Positions 43,312 through 53,231 of a DNA stretch of 64,000 bases are shown in pieces; within the stretch, counting starts at the first letter, position 1; every line of letters starts with the position of its first letter. A program made the translations under genes and the position numbers. Below the pieces are notes generated by a model that was not told the origin of the DNA, ran no database searches, and saw nothing but the letters and a program-made list of their open reading frames with translations. This stretch comes from Ensifer sp. PDNC004. GTDB taxonomy: Bacteria; Pseudomonadota; Alphaproteobacteria; Rhizobiales; Rhizobiaceae. The stretch lies in NCBI RefSeq assembly GCF_016919405.1, contig NZ_CP070353.1, forward strand, positions 1,612,001 to 1,676,000, written 5' to 3'.

Positions 43312-45030
43312 TCAGGTGGCAGGCATCGGCGCAGGCGCGGACAATCTCTGCCTGAGCCAGTTGTAGAAGATGTGCAGCAGCAGCCCGGCGAGCGCGAAGA
43401 GCGCGACCGCCGAAGCCAGCAGGAAGGCGTCGTTGTAGGCGAGGATGTAAGCTTCGCGGGTCACCTGCTGTGACAACAGCACGGTGCCTTCGCCGCCGAG
43501 CAGGGTCTTGTCGCCCATCACCTTGGCGTAGGCCGCGGAAAGCTGGTTGACGCGCTGGGCAACCAGCGGGTTCGAGAGCACGATCCGTTCGGCGAGAATG
43601 TTGGAGTGAAACTTTTCGCGGATCGTGACGAAGGTGCCGAAGGCGGCAGATCCGATCAGGCTGCCGATGCTTTGGGTAAAGAGGAAGATCACGATGAAGC
43701 TCAGGATATAGCTCGGCCCCTTGGCGAGCGCCGCCTTGAAGCCGCGTGCCATGGCCGGCGGCAGGAAGAGCGCCGTGCCCGACGCAATCATCGCCTGGCT
43801 CAGATACATCTGCTCCGGCCGCGTGAGGCCGGTCGCCTGGCTATCCATGTAGGCGCCGGTCGCCAGAAGGCTGAGCGCCAGGATATGCACGCGCTCCGCA
43901 TGCTGAGGGTTCATCAGCGCGGCGCAAAGCAGACCGCCGCCGATCGCCGCGGCTAGGATGATCCAATAGAGGGTCGCGACCTGCTCGAACTGGAGGCCGA
44001 GCTGCTGGTAGAAGTTCGCCGCGACCGTCGATTGTTCGGATGCCACCAGGCGGAAAATCAGGAGAACGGCGGCAAAGTGCACGATCTCCTTGGAGGCGAT
44101 CCAGCGCACGTCGATCAAGGGTACCGGGCGATGGAGCTCGATCAGCACCGCAGTCGTCAGCGTCGTGATCGAGACGACCAGCAGGACACCGAGCCATGGC
44201 GCCTCGAACCACCAGTAGAGGCGCCCCATGGTCAGGACCACGGCGAGGCAGCCGAAGGCGACGGCGACGAGCAGGTAGCTCAGGATATCCATGCGCTGGA
44301 TGACCTTGGCATGCGGCACCGGCGTCAGCGGCAAGAGGTAGATGATTGGCAGAGCGATCAACGCCAGCGCCATTTCCAGCGTGTAGAGCGCGTGCCACTG
44401 GCCGTATTCGATCAAGGTCGGCGAGATCAGGCGGGTGACCGGCGCGGAAATCGTCGTGCAGGTGAGCGCCAACGCCAGACCGACGGTCAGCTTGCGCGCC
44501 GGCGGAAAGGCTTCGAGCATGTAGAGGAAGCCGAGCGTCGACATCGGTGCGGCGGCAATGCCGCTGATGAACCGCACGACGATCGCCGAATGCAGATCGG
44601 AAACGAAGACGTTCATCAGCGAGACGACGACGAAACCGGCGATGCTGATTTCGGCAAAACGGCGCAGCCCGTACTGGGCGCGGATCTTCACCAGCGCGAT
44701 CGACAGGCTGACATTCGGCGCCATGTAGGCCGCCGAGAGCCAACCGGCCTCGATGGAGGTCGCCGAAAGCGAGCCCTGGACCTGCGTGAGGTTGGCGAGC
44801 GCCAGGTTCATGCCAAGCCCCTGAGTCAGGAACAAAAGCACAGAGCCCACGACATAGACCGCCGAAAGCAACAGGCCTTTCTCGACCGGGGCCGGTACGG
44901 GCGCTGGCGCCGGTTCTGGTTCCGGCGCAATCGCGGTTTCCCCGCGTTGATCCTCGTCGATGGTCTCCGCAGCCTCAAGCTCGATGGCGAGGCGGTTGTC
45001 GTTTGCGGCGGCCGTCGCGCCTGCACCCAT
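43312..45030 (-). CDS. EmrB-type MFS multidrug efflux transporter (DHA2)
   Basis: About 572 aa. A basic/proline-rich cytosolic N terminus of about 55 residues precedes some 14 membrane segments, as in the DHA2 (EmrB/QacA) family. The ATG at 45030 has GGGAG eight bases upstream; a GTG at 45039 overlapping the marR stop is an alternative and would couple the two. Order marR–emrB–emrA with short gaps suggests one drug-responsive operon. The substrate range cannot be read. Confidence 0.88.
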   Translation of the reverse strand: MGAGATAAANDNRLAIELEAAETIDEDQRGETAIAPEPEPAPAPVPAPVEKGLLLSAVYVVGSVLLFLTQGLGMNLALANLTQVQGSLSATSIEAGWLSAAYMAPNVSLSIALVKIRAQYGLRRFAEISIAGFVVVSLMNVFVSDLHSAIVVRFISGIAAAPMSTLGFLYMLEAFPPARKLTVGLALALTCTTISAPVTRLISPTLIEYGQWHALYTLEMALALIALPIIYLLPLTPVPHAKVIQRMDILSYLLVAVAFGCLAVVLTMGRLYWWFEAPWLGVLLVVSITTLTTAVLIELHRPVPLIDVRWIASKEIVHFAAVLLIFRLVASEQSTVAANFYQQLGLQFEQVATLYWIILAAAIGGGLLCAALMNPQHAERVHILALSLLATGAYMDSQATGLTRPEQMYLSQAMIASGTALFLPPAMARGFKAALAKGPSYILSFIVIFLFTQSIGSLIGSAAFGTFVTIREKFHSNILAERIVLSNPLVAQRVNQLSAAYAKVMGDKTLLGGEGTVLLSQQVTREAYILAYNDAFLLASAVALFALAGLLLHIFYNWLRQRLSAPAPMPAT

Positions 45031-45035
45031 TGCCC

Positions 45036-45494
45036 TCACTCCCGCGCCAGCGACTGGACATTGTCGGCGATCGCCCGGATCACCCGCTTCGTCACCACAA
45101 GCTCGGCTGCGTCGATGCCTTGCAGCACTTCGGCGCGGATCTCGTCGGCAAGCCTGAGGATCTCGTCGGCAACCGTTCGGCCGAGTTCGGTCATATGGAT
45201 CTGCTTGGCGCGGCGGTCGGAGACCTCAACCCGCCGCTCGATGAAGCCCTGCTTCTCCATGCCGTCGAGCAGGCGCACTAGGGTCGGGGTCTCGATGTCG
45301 AGCTCGTCGGCGAGCTCCCGCTGGTTGAGGCCGTCCTTCTTCGTCAGGGCAAAGAGCGCGCGGGCGCGCGACAACGTCAGCCCCCTCTCCTTCACGCGCG
45401 CATCGAACACGGCGCGCAGCTTGCGATTGACCAGCGACAAGGCATCGAACAGTTCGCGGTTCACGGTCGGCTGATACATTGGTATCTTTTCCAT
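45036..45494 (-). CDS. MarR family repressor of the EmrAB-type pump
   Basis: 152-aa winged-helix regulator, with the recognition region LNQRELADELDIETPTLVRLLDGMEKQG and the wing EVSDRRAKQIHMTELG. ATG 45494 is used; ATG 45479 (MYQPTVNREL) is also plausible because GGAAAAG precedes it. A perfect TAGCATGCTA palindrome within an AT-rich extended repeat sits just upstream at 45493–45516 and overlaps a TATAAT box, suggesting autorepression relieved by a drug ligand. Same strand as and adjacent to emrB. Confidence 0.88.
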   Translation of the reverse strand: MEKIPMYQPTVNRELFDALSLVNRKLRAVFDARVKERGLTLSRARALFALTKKDGLNQRELADELDIETPTLVRLLDGMEKQGFIERRVEVSDRRAKQIHMTELGRTVADEILRLADEIRAEVLQGIDAAELVVTKRVIRAIADNVQSLARE

Positions 45495-45516
45495 ATTACT
45501 AGCATGCTAATTATAT
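45493..45516. promoter_or_regulatory. Candidate MarR operator and promoter
   Basis: Palindrome TAGCATGCTA (45500–45509) flanked by AT arms that still pair mostly, overlapping a TATAAT box read on the minus strand (45515–45510) and abutting the marR ATG. Confidence 0.6.
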
Positions 45517-45811
45517 TGCCTCTATCTAATCCAAATGCGGTGGATTTTCAAGATGCGGATTTGAGGCAGAGGAGGACGGCGCTACACTTCGGCTTGTCGG
45601 GGAGGTTCGGGTGATTCGCGGCGTCAACGACCAAATTTGTGACGACGGCATAATCCGCACATTTGCGAACCCCCGCCTGTGGATCAGTCGAACAACGGGA
45701 ACAGCGCCGGATGCGGTGACGTCGCTCTGCGACTGTGTCCCTCGTGCACTTGACCCGGCCCGCGCTTAGACGCAAACCGGTGCCACACCAGACAGAGGCA
45801 GAGATAATCGA
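45495..45811. other. Divergent intergenic region (marR / dnaB)
   Basis: 317 bp. The marR operator lies at one end; the rest has no recognisable gene or hairpin, and dnaB promoter boxes cannot be fixed. Confidence 0.3.
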
Positions 45812-47314
45812 ATGAACGAAGCGTCGCGAAAGCTATCCCCTATCGGCAAGGATCAGGCGGACCAGCACTACCGCGAGGCCCCGAACAACCTCGAGGCCGA
45901 GCAGGCGCTGCTTGGCGCGATCCTCGTCAACAACGACGCCTACTACCGCGTCTCGGACTTCCTGAAGCCCGTGCATCTGCACGAGCCGCTGCACCGCAAG
46001 ATCTACGAAGTCGCCGGCGACATCATCCGCATGGGCAAGATGGCGAACCCGGTCACCATCAAGACCTTCCTCAAGGCCGACGAGAAGGTGGGCGACGTCA
46101 CCGTCGCGACCTATCTTGCGCGCCTTGCCGGCGCCGCCGTCTCGATCATCAACGCCGAAGACTATGGCCGGGCGATCTATGACCTGGCGCTGCGCCGTTC
46201 GCTGATCACCATCGGCGAGGACATGGTCAACATTGCCTATGACGCGCCGCTCGACATGCCGCCGCAGGGCCAGATCGAAGATGCCGAGCGCCGTCTGTTC
46301 GAACTGGCAGAGACCGGCCGCTACGACGGCGGCTTCCAGTCGTTCAACGATGCCGTGGCGCTCGCCATCGACATGGCCGGCCAGGCCTTCGAGCGCGACG
46401 GCAGCCTTTCGGGCATTTCAACCGGCATCCTGTCGCTTGATGGCCGGATGGGCGGCCTGCAGCGTTCCGACTTGATCGTGCTTGCCGGACGTCCGGGCAT
46501 GGGCAAGACCTCGCTTGCCACCAACATCGCCTACAACATTGCTGCGGCCTACGAGCCGGAAGTCCAGGCGGACGGCTCGTTCAAGGCGAAGAACGGCGGC
46601 GTCGTCGGCTTCTACTCGCTCGAAATGTCGTCCGAACAGCTCGCCACCCGTATCATCTCCGAGCAGACCGAAGTCTCCTCGTCGAAGATCCGCCGCGGTG
46701 ACATCTCCGAGGCCGATTTCGAAAAGCTCGTCGCCTGCTCGCAGATGATGCAGAAGGTGCCGCTCTATATCGACCAGACCGGTGGCATCTCGATCGCCCA
46801 GCTTTCCGCCCGTGCCCGGCGCCTGAAGCGTCAGCGCGGCCTCGACTGCCTGGTGGTGGACTACATCCAGCTCATGACCGGCTCGGGCAAATCCAGCGAC
46901 AACCGCGTGCAGGAAATCACCCAGATCACCACCGGCCTCAAGGCGCTCGGCAAGGAGCTGAATGTTCCGATCATCGCGCTCTCGCAGCTCTCCCGTGGCG
47001 TCGAAAGCCGGGAAGACAAGCGGCCGCAGCTCTCCGACCTTCGTGAATCGGGCTCGATCGAGCAGGACGCCGACGTCGTGCTCTTCGTGTTCCGTGAGGA
47101 ATACTACGTGAAGAACCTGGAGCCGCGCGACGAGTTCGATCCGAAGTACGAAGAGTGGAAGATGAAGATGGAGCAGGTGAAGGGCACGGCCGACGTGATC
47201 ATCGCCAAGCAGCGTCACGGACCGACCGGTACCGTGAAGCTCGCCTTCCAGTCGGAATTCACGCGCTTCACCGATCTCGCCGACCCATCCTTCACCCAGT
47301 ACGAGGAACACTAG
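45812..47314 (+). CDS. dnaB: Replicative DNA helicase
   Basis: 500-aa hexameric helicase at the replication fork. The N-terminal primase-interacting domain (about 20–130) has NNLEAEQALLGAILVNN. The RecA-like motor has Walker A AGRPGMGKTS near 226 and Walker B LVVDYIQLMTG near 345, plus the arginine-finger region LSQLSRGVESREDKRP and the KQRHGPTGT loop. Full length and uninterrupted; no intein seen. Confidence 0.97.
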   Translation: MNEASRKLSPIGKDQADQHYREAPNNLEAEQALLGAILVNNDAYYRVSDFLKPVHLHEPLHRKIYEVAGDIIRMGKMANPVTIKTFLKADEKVGDVTVATYLARLAGAAVSIINAEDYGRAIYDLALRRSLITIGEDMVNIAYDAPLDMPPQGQIEDAERRLFELAETGRYDGGFQSFNDAVALAIDMAGQAFERDGSLSGISTGILSLDGRMGGLQRSDLIVLAGRPGMGKTSLATNIAYNIAAAYEPEVQADGSFKAKNGGVVGFYSLEMSSEQLATRIISEQTEVSSSKIRRGDISEADFEKLVACSQMMQKVPLYIDQTGGISIAQLSARARRLKRQRGLDCLVVDYIQLMTGSGKSSDNRVQEITQITTGLKALGKELNVPIIALSQLSRGVESREDKRPQLSDLRESGSIEQDADVVLFVFREEYYVKNLEPRDEFDPKYEEWKMKMEQVKGTADVIIAKQRHGPTGTVKLAFQSEFTRFTDLADPSFTQYEEH

Positions 47315-47367
47315 ACTGCTTCATTGTTTCTTTGCAACGGTGAAGCGCTCCATCACTTTGAACGAAC

Positions 47368-47411
47368 GCAATTCCGGACGGAAAACCGTTTCACACGTTT
47401 CCAGGGATTGC
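47368..47411. repeat. Rhizobial-type intergenic hairpin repeat (variant)
   Basis: GCAATTCCGGACGGAAAACC … GGGATTGC with near-perfect ends and a middle like the elements near 37.5 and 57.2 kb (GGACGGAAAACCG, CACAC, TTTCC). It lies between dnaB and azlD. Confidence 0.55.
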
Positions 47412-47537
47412 TCAGAGTTCCGTTGGGGGCGGCCGGAGCGGGCTGTGAAAAATGTTTGCGGTTTCCCAGCCCGCTCTCAATTTCAAAAGGCATGTGCCTT
47501 TCTCTCCGAAGCGCGCCTCGCACTCCGGCACAAACTC

Positions 47538-47837
47538 TCAGAACACGAGGCGCAGCAGCGCCACCGAGACGACACCGACGGCGACCGACACCAGGAGCGG
47601 CAGTCGCATGGCGGCGACCGCCGTCGCGGCGGCGGCGATCGTTTCCGCCGGACCGGTCACGAAGGCCGTCGGCGCGATGACCGCCATCAGGACGGCCGGC
47701 GGGATCGCCTCCAGCGCGCGCTTCTGGTTTTCCCCGATCGTCACATAGCGGATCAGCACGAGGCCGCCGATGCGGGTCGCGATCGTCGCAACCGCCATGG
47801 CAAGAATTGCGAGCAGCGTGTTGAGGTCGACGGTCAT
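47538..47837 (-). CDS. AzlD family branched-chain amino-acid exporter small subunit
   Basis: 99-aa integral membrane protein with three to four hydrophobic segments. Its start overlaps the azlC stop (ATGA-type, 47834–47837), so the pair is translationally coupled. AzlD is the small partner of AzlC in exporters of branched-chain amino acids and their analogues; specificity here is inferred. Confidence 0.85.
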   Translation of the reverse strand: MTVDLNTLLAILAMAVATIATRIGGLVLIRYVTIGENQKRALEAIPPAVLMAVIAPTAFVTGPAETIAAAATAVAAMRLPLLVSVAVGVVSVALLRLVF

Positions 47838-48550
47838 GCATGGGCCTCCTTGCGAGCGCCGGAGAGAAGCGCCACCACGACGCCGGCCGCAGCCCCGGCA
47901 GCGATGTACCAGACGCCCGGCAGCAATTGGTGCGTAATGACCGCCGCGAGCGCGCTTGCAGCCAGAACGGCCCCGGTCTCGCGCCCCTTCCAGAAGCCCA
48001 TGACCAGCACGATGAAGACGGCGGGGAACGCAAAATCGAGGCCCGTGACCTTCGGATCGCCCAGGAAGGCCCCGAGCAAGGCGCCTGCCAGGCTCGTCAG
48101 CACCCAGACGCAGTAGAACGGCACCGCAAGTCCCGCATACCAGGCAGGCGTCAGCTTGCCGTTGCTCGCGCGCATCTCGGCCATGGCCCAGATCTCGTCG
48201 GCCAGAAGCAGCATCGACGCATAGCGCGCCGGCCCGGAGAAACGGTCGAGCTTGCCGCCGATCGAAGCGCTCATCAGCACATGGCGAATGTTGACGAGCA
48301 GGGCCGAAAAGCCAAGCGCTGCCCAGGACGCCGGATGCGTCCAGATATCCATAGCGACGAACTGCGATCCGCCGGCAAAGACCAGCGCGCTCATCAGCGC
48401 CACCTCGGCCGGCGTGAGCCCCTTGCTCGCAGCCACCGCGCCGAACACGAGGCCAACCGGCATGACCGCGACGATCAGCGGCGTCATGGCGACTGCCGCG
48501 GCCCGAAATTCCTGAAACGCACTTCTTTCCTGCAACGTCCACGTCTCCAT
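47834..48550 (-). CDS. AzlC family branched-chain amino-acid exporter large subunit
   Basis: 238 aa from the ATG at 48550 (METWTLQERSAF). About seven membrane segments; the AzlC signature FAGGSQFVAMDIW and NIRHVLMSASIG are present. Together with azlD it forms an exporter of the LIV-E family. An AraC regulator gene lies directly upstream on the same strand and may control the pair. Confidence 0.88.
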   Translation of the reverse strand: METWTLQERSAFQEFRAAAVAMTPLIVAVMPVGLVFGAVAASKGLTPAEVALMSALVFAGGSQFVAMDIWTHPASWAALGFSALLVNIRHVLMSASIGGKLDRFSGPARYASMLLLADEIWAMAEMRASNGKLTPAWYAGLAVPFYCVWVLTSLAGALLGAFLGDPKVTGLDFAFPAVFIVLVMGFWKGRETGAVLAASALAAVITHQLLPGVWYIAAGAAAGVVVALLSGARKEAHA

Positions 48551-48643
48551 TCGCGCGATGCGCCGCCTTTCCACGCAGTCGCGCCATCGCAATCACCCGC
48601 GTGTTCTAGGTCTCGGGCTGCGGATCGTCTTGAACGAAAGTGA

Positions 48644-49501
48644 TCAGCCGGCGCGGAAGGCCCCGGGGGTGACGCCGGTGCGCGCCTTGAAATGACGGCT
48701 GAAATGCGCCTGGTCGGCAAAGCCGCATTGGTAAGCCGCGTCCACCGCCGACCAGCCGTGCCGCAGCAGCGTCTTTGCCGCCCGCACGCGCTTGTCGGTC
48801 AGGAACGCATGCGGCGTGATGTGGAACTCCTTGCGGAAAGCGCGGATGAGGTGGGCGCGGCTGAGGCCCGCAACCTTCGCCAGTTCCTCGAGCCCGACGT
48901 CCTCGGCATAGTTTTCGGCCAGGAAGTCGCGCGCCCGGTGCACCGCCGATTGCTCCCGCGTTTCGATCGGCGTGATGATCGTGCTGCCGTGGCGCTCGAA
49001 CATCGTCGCGAGAACGCTGAACATGCTCTCTTCCGCCTCGAGGGTGCCGCCGTTCAGCTCGAGCATGCGGTGCGCGTGATGAAAGGCAATCGCCAGATCC
49101 GGCGCCTGCAGCACGCGCCTGGAGAAGGACGGCGTGCCCTTGAAGGCGCGGCCGGTCACGTCCTCGATGATGTTCACCAGAAGCTCGGCGCTCGGGTAGA
49201 CCATGCGATAGCGGTAACCGCTGCCACCGGGATGGCCGTCATGGATCTCGTCGGGGTTGATGAGATAGAAAAAGCCCGGGCCCGCTTCCGAGCGCTCGCC
49301 TTTGATCTTGCTGATCTGCGAACCGGCCTCGATGGCGCCGATGCTGAAAGTCTCATGTGCATGCGGCGCGAATTCGTGGGTGATGAAAGTCGCCGTCAGG
49401 CATTCCATGCCCATGAAACGGGGATCCCGCCAGAAGCGCGTGCGCTCGGCGCCCTCTATCGGCATGACATCGATGGCTTCTTCCTGCGAAATTGTCTGCA
49501 T
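48644..49501 (-). CDS. AraC family transcriptional regulator
   Basis: 285 aa from the ATG at 49501 (MQTISQEEAID). The N-terminal cupin-type sensing domain (about 40–150) contains HEFAPHAHETFSIGAIEAG. The C-terminal double helix-turn-helix (about 185–283) carries LEELAKVAGLSRAHLIRAFRKEF and the family ending GFADQAHFSRHFKARTGVTPG. It heads the azlC–azlD run and diverges from alr by 150 bp, so both are candidate targets; the ligand is likely an amino acid (inference). Confidence 0.88.
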   Translation of the reverse strand: MQTISQEEAIDVMPIEGAERTRFWRDPRFMGMECLTATFITHEFAPHAHETFSIGAIEAGSQISKIKGERSEAGPGFFYLINPDEIHDGHPGGSGYRYRMVYPSAELLVNIIEDVTGRAFKGTPSFSRRVLQAPDLAIAFHHAHRMLELNGGTLEAEESMFSVLATMFERHGSTIITPIETREQSAVHRARDFLAENYAEDVGLEELAKVAGLSRAHLIRAFRKEFHITPHAFLTDKRVRAAKTLLRHGWSAVDAAYQCGFADQAHFSRHFKARTGVTPGAFRAG

Positions 49502-49651
49502 GGCAAAACCATAGTGCGCATGCGCGGCTGCGTCTTGCACAAAAGTGCTCGTTTGCCTGGTCCATCCGCGAGGGCGCTGCGACAGGGGAATGTTTGCGAC
49601 GCTCTGCGCTTGGCTGTATTGATCCTGGATCATCCACGCAGAGTGCACGGC

Positions 49652-50791
49652 ATGCTTCCTCCAGACTTCCATTCCGCTTCCAACCGGCTCACGATCGATC
49701 TTGGCGCGCTTGTCGACAACTGGTGGGCCATGAACAAGCGCTCCGGCAAGGCGCGTGCCGCGGCCGTCCTCAAGGCGGATGCCTATGGCATCGGCATCGC
49801 GCAGGCGGCCCCTGCCCTCTATGCCGCCGGCGCGCGCGACTTCTTCGTCGCCAATGCCGAGGAAGGTGCCGATCTCCGCCCTCTGGTTCCGGACGGCCGG
49901 ATCTACATTCTCGCCGGCATGTGGCCCGGCAACGAGGCGCTTTTCTTCGACAATGACCTGGTGCCGGTCATCAATTCGGACGAGCAGCTGGCCGTGTTCA
50001 TGGCCGCACTCTCCGAACGGGGCGACCACCCTTGCGTGCTGCATGTCGATACCGGCATGAACCGGCTCGGCCTTACGGTCGAGCAGGCCGTTGCGCTTGC
50101 GACAGACCCGGCGCGGCCGGCGAGCTTTTCGCCGGTGCTGATTATGAGCCACCTCGTCTGCGCCGACGATCCCGAGCACCGGCTGAACGGCCTTCAGCTC
50201 CGGCGCTTCCACGAGGCGACCGCCGCCTATGAAGGCGTCGATGCGAGCCTTGCCAATTCCGGCGGCGTCTTCCTCGGTTCCGACTATCATTTCGACCTGA
50301 CCCGGCCGGGCATCGCCGTCTACGGCGGCGAGGCGGTGAACGACGTTCCCAACCCGATGAAACCGGTGGTGACCGCCGAGGCACGGATCATCCAGGTTCG
50401 CGATGTGGCCGCCGGCGGCACCGCGAGCTATGGCGCATCCGCCCGCTTCGACCGCGACAGCCGTATCGCGACCGTCGCAGTCGGCTATGCCGATGGCTAC
50501 CACCGCTCGGTCTCCGGCGGCGGCGTCACGCTCAGGCAGGCAACGCCATCAGGCGCCTTCGGCTTCCTGCATGGCCGGAAAGTGCCGCATGTCGGCCGCG
50601 TCACCATGGATCTCAGTCTTTTCGACGTCACCGACCTGCCGGAAGGCACGGTGCGGCCGGGCGATTACATCGAGCTCTTCGGCCGGCACATCGCCATCGA
50701 CGATGTCGCGCGCGCCGGCGGCACGATCGGCTACGAGATGCTGACCAGCCTCGGACATCGCTATGCCAGGCACTATGTCGGCGGCGCGTAA
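49652..50791 (+). CDS. alr: Alanine racemase
   Basis: 379-aa PLP enzyme interconverting L- and D-alanine for peptidoglycan. The PLP lysine is Lys41 in AVLKADAYGIG. The catalytic tyrosine region appears as TASYGASARF, and the C-terminal domain has MDLSLFDVTDLP. The start at 49652 (MLPPDFHSASNRLTIDLGAL) fits the family; longer frames extend into the AraC gene. Divergent from AraC; could be the catabolic or the housekeeping form. Confidence 0.94.
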   Translation: MLPPDFHSASNRLTIDLGALVDNWWAMNKRSGKARAAAVLKADAYGIGIAQAAPALYAAGARDFFVANAEEGADLRPLVPDGRIYILAGMWPGNEALFFDNDLVPVINSDEQLAVFMAALSERGDHPCVLHVDTGMNRLGLTVEQAVALATDPARPASFSPVLIMSHLVCADDPEHRLNGLQLRRFHEATAAYEGVDASLANSGGVFLGSDYHFDLTRPGIAVYGGEAVNDVPNPMKPVVTAEARIIQVRDVAAGGTASYGASARFDRDSRIATVAVGYADGYHRSVSGGGVTLRQATPSGAFGFLHGRKVPHVGRVTMDLSLFDVTDLPEGTVRPGDYIELFGRHIAIDDVARAGGTIGYEMLTSLGHRYARHYVGGA

Positions 50792-50886
50792 CGCCGTCCT
50801 TCATATCAATTTTCAGTCATTCCCGCTGAAATTCACCTTTTGTTCCGCGTTTCGCGGCATTATGTGACGATACAAGTGATTCTTTT

Positions 50887-50915
50887 CCGCCGACGTCCGA
50901 TCGCGACGTCGGCGG
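50887..50915. repeat. Perfect 11-bp inverted repeat upstream of radA
   Basis: CCGCCGACGTC-cgatcgc-GACGTCGGCGG, centred 34 bp before the radA start. No T tract follows, so a regulatory site or mRNA structure is more likely than a terminator. Confidence 0.6.
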
Positions 50916-50934
50916 TCTCACATTCCGAAAGTCG

Positions 50935-52344
<1,410 letters not shown>

Positions 52345-52462
52345 AGATGCGGATGTCGCAGGCCGCCCTTTAAGGGCCGCAAACAGGCTGAAAATGCCCT
52401 GAACTCAGGGCCGATGGCGGATAGAGGAGACCCGGACGAACCGGGTCCGGAGTAAGGACAAA

Positions 52463-53086
52463 ATGCCCATTACAATTCTCGACGGTATCGTTCTCGGCGT
52501 CGCCCTGTTTTCCGCAATCCTGGCCATGGTTCGAGGCTTCTCGCGCGAGGTGCTCTCGGTCGCGAGCTGGGTGGGTGCGGCAGCTGCCGCCTACTTCCTC
52601 TACCCGCATCTCCTGCCCTATGCGAAGCAGTACACCAACAGCGACACGGTTGCGATGATCGGATCGGCAGCGGTGATCTTCCTGATCGCGCTGATCATCA
52701 TCTCCTTCATCACCATGCGGATCGCCGATTTCATCATCGACAGCCGCATCGGCGCGCTTGACCGCACGCTCGGCTTCCTCTTCGGTGCCGCCCGCGGCAT
52801 CCTGCTGGTCGTCGTCGCCATGCTGTTCTTCAACTGGCTCGTCGCTCCGCAGCAGCAGCCGACCTGGGTCACCCAGGCCAAGTCGAAACCGCTGCTCGAC
52901 AATCTGGGCAACAAGCTGATCGCTCTGCTGCCCGAAGAAGCCGACGCCACCATTCTCGATCGCCTGCGCGGCAAAGACACGACCGGCGAAGGCGAAGGCG
53001 AAGCGCCGGCAACGACGCCCGGCCAGGCACCTGCGACGACGCCGGACCAGGCGCCCGCCGACGACGCCCCGGCCACCAACGGCTGA
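52463..53086 (+). CDS. CvpA family membrane protein
   Basis: 207 aa with four membrane segments in about 1–155 (ILDGIVLGVALFSAILAMVRGFSREV…) and a cytosolic or periplasmic Pro/Ala/Thr-rich tail. CvpA was first tied to colicin V production but is widely an envelope-stress membrane protein; here it lies just upstream of purF, as in E. coli (dedD–cvpA–purF). Function is not settled. Confidence 0.88.
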   Translation: MPITILDGIVLGVALFSAILAMVRGFSREVLSVASWVGAAAAAYFLYPHLLPYAKQYTNSDTVAMIGSAAVIFLIALIIISFITMRIADFIIDSRIGALDRTLGFLFGAARGILLVVVAMLFFNWLVAPQQQPTWVTQAKSKPLLDNLGNKLIALLPEEADATILDRLRGKDTTGEGEGEAPATTPGQAPATTPDQAPADDAPATNG

Positions 53087-53106
53087 GACAGGAACGATTT
53101 GCCGAC

Positions 53107-53127
53107 AAAGCCCGCCCCGCGGGCTTT
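53107..53127 (+). terminator. Intrinsic terminator after cvpA
   Basis: AAAGCCCGC-ccc-GCGGGCTTT followed by GTCCTTTT; separates cvpA from purF. Confidence 0.8.
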
Positions 53128-53231
53128 GTCCTTTTGGGGAATAACGCTTGCAGCCGTTTTCAGCTAAGATTGCTTGAAGACGGCGGGCCTGATCACGATA
53201 TGCGCACCGGTACGGAGCAAAGGCGACTGTG

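Noticed and set aside
45548..45775. 75-codon open frame in the marR/dnaB gap
   Set aside because: No start signal or recognisable protein features.
48692..49651. N-terminal extension of the alanine racemase frame
   Set aside because: Overlaps the AraC gene antisense; alanine racemase similarity begins at 49652.
49502..50503. N-terminal extension of the AraC frame
   Set aside because: Antisense to alr; AraC similarity begins at 49501.
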